DNA of 64,000 nucleotides from the NCBI GenBank assembly GCA_028023455.1, contig JAQFVV010006215.1, forward strand, positions 10,685,950-10,749,949, given 5' to 3'. Under the pieces are notes generated by a model. The model ran no database searches. It saw only the letters and a list, made by a program, of their open reading frames with translations, and was not told the origin of the DNA. This DNA is from Epiperipatus broadwayi (lineage: Eukaryota > Onychophora > Udeonychophora > Euonychophora > Peripatidae). This document shows positions 1-64,000 of this stretch, piece by piece. Every line of letters begins with the position of its first letter. Position 1 is the stretch's first letter. Made by a program: the position numbers and the translations under genes.

Positions 1-1849
1 CACGTGTAATAGAAGAGTCTTAGATGTAAATACGTTTTATCTTTTATAAGTTAGCTAGCCAGAAATGAAAGATTTATTATTATTGATATATTATCTATAG
101 TTACAGTTTTTGGTTTAATCACTTTGTATAGAATATTAAATAAGAAAAACCAACCTCACTTCTCCATTATCTTTATAAGTACAGTAAAATTTTTCCACCC
201 AAATAAGTGGAATATTTGAAGAGCCAGCTTCCCACATTATTTTCCATTATAATATATACAATTATTGCTGTTATATAAAAGATATTTTATGCTATATTGT
301 GTGATTTATTTAAATATATGAAAATGCAATGTAATACATTAAATTTCTTTCCATTTTTGATGCTCATAAAATAATTACTGGATATTACTGAAATTATTGC
401 AATTGTTCAAATGATTTTACACTTAATTGTAATCTTGATTAAATAATTGCAAAAAAAATTAGCCATTTGGCTTGAATGAAATGAATGGTGTTCCAACATG
501 ATTTTCTATTTAGGTATCATTTTGAAAATTGTAAGTTGAATAAATTATATTTCTGTGAAATGAAGTTTGAATTTTATTCTTATGTTAAAAATTGTAAATA
601 AATCTTTAAAACATCTATATTAGTTCAATATACATCAGAAATTTGTACTTTTTTTTATAAATGCTATGAAATTTCTGTAGAGAGTAGATTTTGGAATCCC
701 TTTCCTTGTTTTATTTCTCAAAAAGTAGTGAGGTTGAAAACATTTATTTTACTTGTAGTAATAATTAAATTACAATAATTTTATTTTATCTGACATCATG
801 CAGAAAAAGGGAGAGCAACAATCATAGTATTTTCTTATTATCCCCCCCACCCACCCATAGATATTAAATTGATTTAATTTCTAGCTGTATCTAAAAAATG
901 ATTTTATTAAAATGTACTAGTTTTTAATAGACAAATAATATACTTTTATCATACAAAAATGTACTAGTTTTTAATAGACAAATATATTTTTATCATATAG
1001 TTCTTTTTGATAGATGACCACCAAGTACCAATAAAATGCATACAAATTAACGTTTCTAAATTTACATCTAAGACAGCTTATCCATATTCAAAATGATTCT
1101 TTGAATACAAAGAAAAACTATATATTTTTTCTTTTGATCAGAATTAGACGTCATATAATTCAGTTAATAAAAACTCTGTTAGATCTATTGATCTCTTAAA
1201 GTAAGAAATCACTGATTAACAAAAAAAAAAATTCAATAAATATGTATATTATTTTTTACATTTAGATATGAGACCACAAATTATAAGGAAAAAAAAAAAT
1301 GCATGTACTAGTTGGAAGTTAACTTAATATTCCATTTTATTATTCCTTTTACATAATTTTTCAAATATAGCAAAAATAATTTATATTTATTATATTAATT
1401 AATTCAAAATGTGTGTAATGTATCCCATTTTTATATAGAGAGAATCTAAAGTTGGAAAATTAATTATACATACAGTAGTCATTTTACTGTCATGGATTAT
1501 GACAAAACTATAAATAAAACATTGAATTATGCATATACTAATTCTTTTAATATTGCTAAAATCCACTTGCAATTCTTGTTATTATATCTTTGTCAGTTAA
1601 ACTATTTTCTAAATATTTAAAAGCAATAATCTATATTAAAACTTTCTGCCCAACTATCATTCTTAATCTTTTATCATAGATCAAAATTTACCAATTTTTG
1701 TCTGAAACTTTCTAGAGGTTTCTTTATTTCCTAATAAACATTTTATGTTCATTTTTAGAATCTCCAAGTATCCATGCCATCAGTAAAACTAATTTAGGGG
1801 AACTTTTCATTGCAATGATTTTTATGAATACTTACAATATTCACTTAAG
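1..1849. other. 3' flanking DNA, no gene seen
   Basis: AT-rich non-coding DNA downstream of the RBM34-like gene. I see only short homopolymers (for example a C-rich run near 841-855) and one 48-bp tandem duplication, listed separately. No reading frame here resembles a known protein. Confidence 0.6.
910..1003. repeat. Two-copy tandem repeat, about 48 bp unit
   Basis: The motif AATGTACTAGTTTTTAATAG occurs twice, 48 bp apart, each time followed by ACAAATA and TTTTATCATA. The second unit has lost a few bases, so the duplication is not fresh. Confidence 0.8.
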
Positions 1850-2051
1850 TTAAATAAATTTTTTACTTTGGAGAAATATATATATATTCTAGTTGACTTG
1901 CGTGTGTAGCACAATTGTTCTCAAAACTGTGTATTGTTACCAAATCGATAAATAAGAATGAACGAATTTAGCACTTTTGAAGGGTCCAGCCTTCATAATC
2001 ATAGCTTGACTGCTAATAAGGTTACCGATATGCAAATTTATGCTGAATATG

Positions 2052-2345
2052 TTAGACATTCCATTTCCTCCATAAAGCATAGTATGTGTCTTTCCTGTTT
2101 ATGGCGTTTTTGTCTCTAGGGATGAAGAAGGCTTCCTTGACTTTTCTTTTGAAGTCATGTCTCTCTTTGCACATGGTTGTGGGGTTATCTGGAATACACT
2201 CATGGTGGCTTGTGTTCTGGTGCTGAAAGAAAACTGAATAGGTGAAGGGTTGATTGAGAGCTCTATTGTATGAGTATTTGTGTTGTGGCAATCGCATGGA
2301 CAAAGATGCTCTGCTTTCCCCATAGTATGGGCCTTTACAGTTATT
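2052..2345 (-). pseudogene. PLE GIY-YIG endonuclease fragment
   Basis: Starting near 2345 on the minus strand one reads a cysteine (NNCKGP), then YYGESRASLSMRLPQHK, the PLE form of the GIY-YIG motif with its conserved arginine and histidine spacing. The C-terminal block FKRKVKEAFFI...NAINRKD is the region that follows the nuclease in PLE proteins. The upstream RT is in a different frame. The expected role is target-site nicking for target-primed reverse transcription; this copy is inactive by decay. Confidence 0.75.
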
Positions 2346-2631
2346 GTATGGAAGGTCTGTAAAAGCGGAATTTGATCTTTAGTGTTGTTGATTAAGTAGT
2401 TGGAGTTTGGGGGTGTGGAAGCAAAGCTTATATCTGTTATTGAGGATAGAATGTAATTTACTATGTAAATTGGAGATGTATGGTAGCAACAATCTAGGTT
2501 TATCTTGTTTGATGTGAGAGTTAAACTGTTTATTCTGGAAGTGTACAATTCTTTTATTGATGGTGGATTGCCTGAATCCTAAATTCAGTAAATCATCTCT
2601 GTATTTTGTTAAATTCACCCTGGTGTCTGCC

Positions 2632-3198
2632 TCACTCTACATTACAGCTTGTTTTTGTGCAAAAAAGATGATAAGTCAGATAATTTATGTTCTGTTGGTG
2701 CATTAGACTGGGATATATGTGGCACCTGATCTCCAATGATTTGATGGCCATGCTGTAATGGCAACGGTCATTTTCTCTTTGTATGTTAACATCCAGATAT
2801 TTAACTTGTTGAAGTGCATCTTCAGTTGTAACATTCACAACTAGCGCTGTGCCGGTTTCCGATTTGACTTTGATTTGTGTGATGACCTCTGGGGTGGTGG
2901 TGATGAATATGTCGTCCACATATCTGGGGTGTATTAGAAAGCATACAGGGCGTTTAAAACTAGGTATGATCTTCTCGTAGTAATTAAGGAAGATTCTGGT
3001 GATTATGCTGCTTAGTGGTAAGCCCATGGACCAGCCTTGCTTCATGGAAAACCACTGATTTCTAAAGAAAGCCACAATGTTGCTGTTCAACCAGCCTAGA
3101 AACTCATGAATGAAGTCTACTTGAGGTTGGACTGTTTTTTTGTGCCAAAAGTTCATCTCTGACAATTTGGTTTGATTTGTCTCTATTGACAGTGACAT
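2632..3198 (-). pseudogene. Penelope-like reverse transcriptase fragment
   Basis: The frame contains the PLE RT signature in order: a finger/palm stretch (FLGWLNSNIVAFFRNQWFSM), the GLPLSS-IITRIF block equivalent to the family's GLPMGSPLSP motif, the catalytic RYVDDIF box with both aspartates, and a KYLDVNIQR block after the palm. The family normally encodes a protein of 700 residues or more. Here the open stretch is 188 codons, and continuation upstream (3703-3455) and downstream (2618-2379, GFRQSTINKR) needs frame changes, so it is a broken copy. Confidence 0.8.
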
Positions 3199-3705
3199 CC
3201 ATGGTGGCCAATTTGATGTTTGGGTTCAGTTCTAAATCTTTGATAGTGGATACAAATTCTGCGGACAATTTGAGGGTGTATGATCCGAAGCCCCATGTCT
3301 GGATGAGTTTGTTGTTCAGCCATTAGGCTGTCTTTGTGTAATGTGCTCTGCTGAAGTCCAGCATTAATTGGACTGGGGTATTGTCTTTGTGTGTTTTGGC
3401 ACTTCCAAAAATCCTGGGTGGTACTGATGATGATGGGTTTAGACTGTGATATTCCTATTTTGTGAAAGCTTTATTGCAATGTTTTTTGAGAATGGATGTG
3501 ATGAATTTTTCTCTACTGTTGGTAATGCTAAAATGTTCTACTTTATGAAAATGTAATTTATTAATCTGTAGGTTGATATTATCTATATACTCTTGTGTGT
3601 GCATTAACATGAATCTATTGCCCTTGTCCTCATGCATACATGGGAACAACACACAGTTTTGAGAACAATTGTGCTGCACATGCATGCCTACTAGAATAAA
3701 CATTC

Positions 3706-4908
3706 ACTTAAATAAATATAGGTAATTCCCTCACGTTTTTCAAGAAGACTATTTAATCAGCTAAATTACACAGTTATGAAATATTTTTTTAATTTTTAAG
3801 ATATTTTAGGTGTGCAAATGAAGCAGGATAAAACAAAGTGAATTATTATATCTGCAGGGGTTTTATTTAGTGAAATTAAGCATATTAATTCAGGTCATAA
3901 AAATTATCATTTCAACTAAGAATAATCCAAGAATATTTTTATGGAAAAAGCTAGATATAATAGATTTCAACAAATATGCACATTGACATCATTATTAAAA
4001 CTATGGAAGGTTTAAAGCAATTTTGCAAGGTTTTAGTAATATGTTTTTGAAGGAGAAAAAATGAAACAGCTACAACTATTTTACTAGCTTTAGAAGAGAT
4101 TTGTAGTAGTGAAAAGTATTGCGAGTGTTCAAAATGACCAATACTTTGAACTCCAGATCCACAATTTCAATTAAATCACTTGTTTTTCAGTAAGATGAAA
4201 TACTTTGAAAGTTATCTGACTTTCAAATACAATTGCTGTTTCTAGTTATGATTCCAAATATTTATTCTTGCTTTCCAGGAAGGATTAATAGAAAAACGGA
4301 TCTTATTTTTTTAAAAGTAATTTAATAATAGGGTCTAACTTATAAAAAAAAAATGTACTTTCTCATTGCAATATTCAATACAAGATCAGCACAGTATTTT
4401 AGAAGCAAATGCTGAGTACATAAGCATTTGGCAAAGAAAAAAGTCTTAAAGACAGATTTATATAAATATATATATTTCAGTTATTCTGCAAGTAAGTAGA
4501 ATAAAAGTGAAAAACAAAAGATAGATTTATAAATTCACAGACTTATTAAAATATATGTATATTCTATTGTCAGAATAAAGTTTTTAAACTTGCATCTAAA
4601 AAAAAAAGTGTATATAAAGTTAAATTAAAACATGCTACGTATGTCATATTCATTCAAAAAAGTAAAGGGAATGATTCAAAATGCATCCATAGTGACAGAG
4701 CTTGTTCTGATTTCTGGTCTGATGGATAGTTTCAGTATGATTAATCTAAGATTAGGGATGCATCGATAAAAACAAAAACTTGAAAATATACATTTCAGCT
4801 ATTCTGCAACTGAGATTAATAAAGCTGGAAAAACAAAAGATTTATATAAACATAAATTCAGTTTACAAACGAAAAATATTATATCGACAGAATAAAGTTT
4901 TTAAACTT
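3706..4908. other. 3' flank between PLE relic and gene end, nothing recognised
   Basis: AT-rich DNA with no recognisable protein, RNA gene or repeat family. ATAAAGTTTTTAAACTT-like strings near 4576 and 4893 are related to each other, suggesting a small old duplication. Confidence 0.5.
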
Positions 4909-4914
4909 TTTATT
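4909..4914 (-). promoter_or_regulatory. Possible polyadenylation signal of the RBM34-like gene
   Basis: On the minus strand an AATAAA lies about 28 nt after the stop codon at 4944-4942. The hexamer is common by chance in such AT-rich DNA, so use of this site is only a guess. Confidence 0.3.
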
Positions 4915-4941
4915 TACATCTTTCCAATATTTTTTGCTTCA

Positions 4942-58226
<53,285 letters not shown>

Positions 58227-60686
58227 CTAAAAATAATAAAAAAATATATATATAAACCATTACATTATTAAAAAGTATTAATCCATTTTTTATTTTTACA
58301 TCAAAATTGAATTAAGATAAAGTATAGTACTCTTGATTAGCTATAATGAAAAAAAAAGTTTTCTAAACATGCTATTATTTGATGTTAAAATGTGAAGTTT
58401 ATTTATTTATTATGTAATCAGTAAGCCATCATGTGGACAAGCAGCATGGTGATAGCTAAGCACAGTGATATCATTATTAATTGACTAAAAGTGGAATTCC
58501 TTTTTTGCTATTTTTTAACTCTCAAGTCTGTTACTTTCAACCTGGGCTATATTATTGATTCTATTTTAATACAAAATGGATAGTAAAAAACATGCACACG
58601 GAAACTGTTGCTTAAATATTGTAGAGATTTATCCTCTACTGAACTAAGAATGATGATAATATTTAGTAGCAGACAAAATTATAATAATAATAATAATAAT
58701 ATGTAAATAAAAATGTTTTTAGCAAATATTTGAAATCTAGAATGTTGACTATTACTTATTAATCAGTAATTACATATAAATCAACATTCTCACATCACTG
58801 CAGGATAATGTTTCTTTAGGCATTATAATCCACAGCCTTTTTTCATATGTTTTCAGATTTAATTTAATTATCTTGTACATAAACATTTTTTAAAACATTT
58901 ATCACTGTGAAATTCAACTCAAAATTTCAATTATCCAATGAATGTCATTTTATCATAAAAATATGATCTGCTTTAATATCAATTTTTTCACTCTTATGAT
59001 TATAGCATACAGTTTTATCTGTACATTCTGATGTACTTATAAACATAAAAGTATTTGCTAAATTGTTGTTACTAAAAGTCTGCTATCTATCATGTAAACA
59101 TTAGATAGTAATTACCAGATGAATGTGGAATTGAATACTTGAAATGTAAGATTTAGTATATAAATTAAAATTAAAATAATCTGAGTAACATTTATTTGAT
59201 CTGAACAATATATTGTAATCAGTTGAGTTACATGACACACATCAATCTAGTTGTGTGTGTGCATATATATATAAATAAAAGTAGAAATAAACACAGACAA
59301 AAAAATTTAGTAGATATTTTCCACATTCACTGAGAATAATAATCCTATAAAGGGTTAAATAATTATGAATTTAAAACAGAATTTTATTATGAAATAAATA
59401 TTTTTTTAAAAAAAGGTCTAGATAAATATTATTCTGATTTTGAAATTTAAAAACAAGCAGGATTTATTTTGACAACTTTTAATTAAAACTTGTATAAAAT
59501 ATCTATTTTTTAATTAATGTTTGTATGCATTTCTATTATCTATTTTTAAAAATCTTTGATAAGATTTCCAAAATATACCTTTTAATTAAAAGTGCTTTGG
59601 AGGGATTAAAATTGGTTTTAATGAAGACAAATTGAAAATAGTTACCGTGTTTTTATCACATCAAGAATAAAAAGGATTAGACAGATTGAAAACAGTCTGC
59701 AATGTGTTTTTATTACCTCAGATGATTCTATAAAAGATCTGATAAAAAAATCTGTTTAGTTTTGATTTGCAGTTTTTGTAAGAGCTGGCCAGAAGTCTGT
59801 ATTTAATATTTTGAGAAGTAGCTGGTCAAATTGGCCACCTGCAATGTCTAAATAGTAGTTAAAAAGAACAGTCTGGATAATAAATTTTTTGGGGGGAGCA
59901 GTTGGCTAAGAGTTAGCTGCAAAGTCTTGTTTTAATATTTTGTTGCAGCTTGCTGAAGTTTGCAGCAGTTGGTTTAAACTAGCTGCAGAGATGTCTGGCA
60001 GAATTATAAAAAACTACCATGTGGATATAAGAATGCAAAAAAGCAGCTGCTCTACAGTTCAACAATGAAGTTTGAATTTACATAGAGAAAAAGGGTCAAG
60101 ATTCTTTGTAATTCATAGTTACAACTGTGTTCTAAGAAAACAGCTAACTTTTCTGGACCAATCCTAGCCAGAAGAGAATTGATCAATGTCAACAACAATA
60201 CCTGAATTATACCTTCCTGATTATGACAATTCTGGATTATACCTGCCTCACCAAGACCAACTCACAAAGAGAAGCATGGATAAATGTATATACAATGGTG
60301 AATAGCTTTATATATAATGAGAATAACATTTTAGATAAATTTCTTTGTTAAAAAGACATTTAAAAATTTTGCTTGAATTGAATTAAAATCTAGAAGTAAT
60401 GATTGATTCATGGACAATTTATTTTGAAAAAGACAAAAGAGGATTTCAAAAATCTTTTTTTGATTAATTTAAAGATGTAATTAATTAATTAATTAAGAGT
60501 AACCTGCCATAAAAAAAATAAAAAACTTTTGAGTTACCTGTCAGAAAAGAATTGACTTCGTTTTTTTTTAAAAAAGAAGGAAAAAGAAAATACTTTTATT
60601 GATTGGAAAAAAAGAGACTAATTAATAATATTAATTCATATCATCTATATGTTCATAGATACACATGTATATGTGATTACATAATG
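58227..60686. other. 5' flank of the recognised gene
   Basis: Upstream of the first recognised exon. There is a TAA microsatellite at about 58680-58702. The block 59700-60300 is less AT-rich and contains repeated GCTGGCCAGAAGTCTG / GTTGGCTAAGAGTTAGCTGC-like words; its nature is unknown. No clear promoter or upstream exon could be assigned. Confidence 0.4.
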
Positions 60687-61619
60687 ATGGTAGGAAAATC
60701 AATATTGAAAAGGGTGTAAGATAGGGTGACTCCATATCTCCAAAACTTTTTACAGCAGTATTGCAAGAAGTATTTTGTGGATTAAAATGGGAAGATAAAG
60801 GAGTGAAAGTAAATGGAGATTATTTAAGTCATTTAGATTTTGCAGATACGGTTGTTTTTGCAAATAATGCTTTAGAGCTACAGGAAATGTTGCAGGAGTT
60901 ATCAGATGAAAGTAGAAAAGTAGGACTAAAGATAAATGTTAAAAAAGACTAAAGTAATGTTTAATAGATTTTCTCAAAATATGAAAATAAAGATTGATTA
61001 TGATGAGTTAGAAGAAGTTAACAGTTACAATTACCTTGGTCAGATTATTAATACAGATGGAAATATAATGGATAAAATTAATCATAGAATTAAACTTGGT
61101 TGGAGTGCTTTTGGTAGAAATAACTTGATACTAAAAGGAAATATGCCTATGTGTTTGAAAAGGAAGTTTTTTGATAAATGTGTTTTGCCCATGCATACTT
61201 ATGGATCTGAGACTTGGACACTTAATAGAAGAGCAATACAGAGACTTCAGACCACTCAAAGAAGTATGGAGAGATGCATGTTGGGAGTAACAAGAAGAGA
61301 TCGAAAATGCAATGTATGGGTAAGAGAACAAACGAGTATTACCGAACTCATAGAAAAAATTAAAAGACTAAAATGGAGTTGGGCTGGACACATTGTTAGA
61401 AGAGATGATAATAGATGGACAATTGAAATTTTAAACTGGATTCCAAGAGATTGTAAAAGACCCAGAAAGAGACCACATGTGAGATGGATGGATGAAATAA
61501 AAAAGTGTGCAGGGGTGATATGAAGAAGAGAAGCTAAAGATAGGAAAAAATGGATTGAACTTGGAAAGACCTTCATACTGCAGTGGATTGATAATGGTTG
61601 ATGATAATGATGATGATGT
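60687..61619 (+). mobile_element. 5'-truncated RTE LINE
   Basis: Starts within RT motif B (NIEKGVR then a stop, GDSISPKLFTAVLQEVFCGL), followed by GDYLSHLDFADTVVFANNAL, where FADD reads FADT. One frameshift near 60945 leads into a 195-codon frame from 60936 with INHRIKLGWSAFGRNNLILK, YGSETWTLNRRAIQRLQTTQ and PRDCKRPRKRPHVRWMDEIK, closed by a TGA replacing a tryptophan codon at about 61521. It ends with GATAATGATGATGATG. It is the least decayed RTE fragment in the window. Confidence 0.9.
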
Positions 61620-62074
61620 GAATTTTATGTATAGTTTTCAAATGGAATTAATTATGAAATATATTTTATTCTAATTTTATTATTTTGATAAATTCAAACA
61701 TTTTCATTTTATATTAAGCCACATATCTGTGTGCTGTCTGATCTTAAATAAATCTATTGGAACATATATGTAAACCATAATAGTAACTTGAATTTTGTAT
61801 AGTAATTTTGAAAAATCACAAATTGTTTTTTATTATATATTATTCAAAATCAGAAGACTTAATTTATATGTATAGCCATAATCTAAAGACCTTAACATCA
61901 TATTTTATTTATTGTTAATAAACTTGTGTTCAATTATTAAAATTATTCCAGTGGTTCTAATTATTTTTTGGAATATCTGTTCCCATCATCTGTTGGTCAC
62001 ATACAGTAATAGAGCTAGTGTTCTACTGAGCTGGATTTGTGTATAATGGACTAATATATTGTAACATAATAAAT
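61620..62074. other. Flank before the assembly gap
   Basis: AT-rich, nothing recognised. Confidence 0.5.
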
Positions 62075-62574
62075 NNNNNNNNNNNNNNNNNNNNNNNNNN
62101 NNNNNNNNNNNNNNNNNNNNNNNNNNNNNNNNNNNNNNNNNNNNNNNNNNNNNNNNNNNNNNNNNNNNNNNNNNNNNNNNNNNNNNNNNNNNNNNNNNNN
62201 NNNNNNNNNNNNNNNNNNNNNNNNNNNNNNNNNNNNNNNNNNNNNNNNNNNNNNNNNNNNNNNNNNNNNNNNNNNNNNNNNNNNNNNNNNNNNNNNNNNN
62301 NNNNNNNNNNNNNNNNNNNNNNNNNNNNNNNNNNNNNNNNNNNNNNNNNNNNNNNNNNNNNNNNNNNNNNNNNNNNNNNNNNNNNNNNNNNNNNNNNNNN
62401 NNNNNNNNNNNNNNNNNNNNNNNNNNNNNNNNNNNNNNNNNNNNNNNNNNNNNNNNNNNNNNNNNNNNNNNNNNNNNNNNNNNNNNNNNNNNNNNNNNNN
62501 NNNNNNNNNNNNNNNNNNNNNNNNNNNNNNNNNNNNNNNNNNNNNNNNNNNNNNNNNNNNNNNNNNNNNNNNNN
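62075..62574. other. Assembly gap of 500 N
   Basis: Exactly 500 undetermined bases, a round number that suggests a placeholder or estimated gap. Any 5' exon of the RBM34-like gene could lie in or beyond it. Confidence 0.98.
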
Positions 62575-64000
62575 AATAAATCCAAGAAAAGATACATAAA
62601 GCAATGAATCTAATGATGGCATAAATTCAAAAGAAATACTTACATTTTAAGGGCAAACAAATGAGCTAGGATTTTTGTCTCTGAACATATGGGAAAAATG
62701 AGAATAAATCACCAAAATATTAGAGACAATAAAAGGCTGTCTTAAATAAAGCATTTATGCTATATGTGAAACATATAAAATATCACTCATCGAAAATACT
62801 CTAATAAGAGAGAAATAAATCTATTATCTCATTATAAAAATATATATGCTAGCAAAATAAATACCTGCAAGAGATATGAAAAGCTATTATCTCTTGAAAA
62901 ATATAATGACAAGATAAGAATAAACAATAAAACAAAAGAATCTAATGCTACAATTTCCTAAATAAATATTATAATTATTAACTGATGTATAAAGCTGCTA
63001 ACAAAATTATTTGTCAAATGTGGCCTAATAAAATGTGGCCTGAAATAAACAATAAAATAAGAATATACATCTTCACTCATTATGCATAAAAATTTATTTA
63101 AACAGATAAATGACTTCATAATAAGGGACAAAAGCAATATTTTCAAACAATAGAGTATTATAATAACAAATATTCTGCATTCTTCTGTATATTACAGCTG
63201 ATAAATAATGTATAAAAATTTATCAGATACAAGTGCATAATATAAATAAATAAAATATGTAATAAATCACAAAAGCATAAAGACATAAATTAAAATTATA
63301 TCCAGTTTAGCAAAATTTAAATAAATGTCTTTGATCCTGAAAGGTTCGTGCATTTTGAAAATATAGAAAATTTTCTCCATTTGTTGAAAATACAGAAAAT
63401 TTAAAACTATATAGCATTTAACAATATTTTTATAAGCAAAAGATTTTCTAACAATGTAAGCACATAACCATACTAATGGCCATTTAATTTCATGAAATAT
63501 TTTTGAATATAGTGCTGGCAATTTCTGGTATGCATTATGTTAACTTTACATTTATCCATAGAAAAATATAACTTAAGAATGAGATTTAAAGACAAAGCAG
63601 ATTTCCTTAGAGAGCAGGATTTGAAATTGATAACTGTAGCACTAATAATGTAAAGCGGATTTGTAATTAGAAGTTAATTGTATAATAACTTGAATAATAA
63701 TTAATTAAAGAAGTTTGTATTTCTTTTATAATGCAGATATGAATCTTTCAATTACTTTGTCCTTATGTAGCTATATAATGATAACAATAATTTTTGACTA
63801 ATAAATCTATTACAATGGTATAATATTACTTTTCAAACATAAGTATTCAAACAATAATTTTCAAGTAAAAGAGTAAATTAATAATGTTCATTTTTATAGA
63901 CTTAGGAGATATTTTTACTCTTTCTAGTCTGTATTAAATGCAAGTTAATAAACTATTCACAAGTATACATTTTTTACTCTTTAGCAAAGATCATAAAGGA
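62575..64000. other. Distal 5' flank, nothing recognised
   Basis: AT-rich sequence without an identifiable gene, RNA or repeat. Confidence 0.5.

Larger units (their letters stand above)
1850..3705 (-). mobile_element. Penelope-like element relic with RT and GIY-YIG, bounded by inverted terminal pieces
   Basis: A decayed Penelope-like retroelement read leftwards. Its reverse-transcriptase core (about 3198-2632) lies upstream of a GIY-YIG endonuclease (about 2345-2052), the normal PLE domain order. Beyond the coding part, 1890-1935 (GTAGCACAATTGTTCTC) is repeated in inverse orientation at about 3652-3700 (GAGAACAATTGTGCTGC), so short inverted terminal pieces bracket the copy, as expected for PLE terminal repeats. 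The coding region is split over several frames with stops, so it is dead. It lies 3' of the RBM34-like gene on the same strand. Confidence 0.8.

Noticed and set aside
61986-62622. Long open frames across the N gap
   Set aside because: They consist almost wholly of undetermined residues.

Overview
The window looks like a piece of an AT-rich, repeat-laden animal genome. The spliceosomal introns, the Penelope-like elements (PLEs) with GIY-YIG endonucleases, the RTE-type LINEs with TGA-rich tails, the tRNA-derived SINEs and the very long introns would fit a mollusc, perhaps a cephalopod. That placement is an inference; nothing in the sequence names the species.

The one host gene I can support is on the minus strand. 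Ten small exons spread over about 53 kb (58226 down to 4942) join in one reading frame to give a 361-residue protein with two RNA-recognition motifs, an acidic/basic linker and a lysine-rich tail. This is the architecture of RBM34 (yeast Nop12-like), a nucleolar RNA-binding protein. Each junction carries GT/AG splice sites, the phases agree throughout, and the joined exons total 1086 nt.

Nearly everything else is transposon debris in the introns and flanks. From left to right: 3' flank with a PLE carrying RT and GIY-YIG pieces (1850-3705); intron 9 with PLE termini (7340-7605); intron 8 with another PLE end (8700-9190), a 171-bp poly(C) tract (11152-11322), an old RTE relic (11558-13330) and a foldback element (13539-14036); intron 7 (16.5 kb) with two head-to-head PLEs, one split by a nested RTE insertion (14380-17230), a SINE, a 5-kb terminal-inverted-repeat (TIR) element made of repeated modules (19658-24636), two more foldback copies, and a 1.5-kb TTAA-flanked element (28681-30219); intron 6 with a pogo/Tigger-like element (31399-32498); intron 5 with a hAT-like element and a near-full-length RTE with endonuclease and RT (35430-38265); intron 3 with a second Tigger-like copy (45641-46554); intron 2 with a PLE GIY-YIG end, SINEs, a foldback element and a 150-bp-arm perfect palindrome (50149-50492) inside a LINE relic; and the 5' flank with an RTE 3' end (60687-61619) and a 500-base assembly gap. 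No transposon copy has an intact reading frame. There are no rRNA genes, no convincing functional tRNA gene and no CRISPR array.
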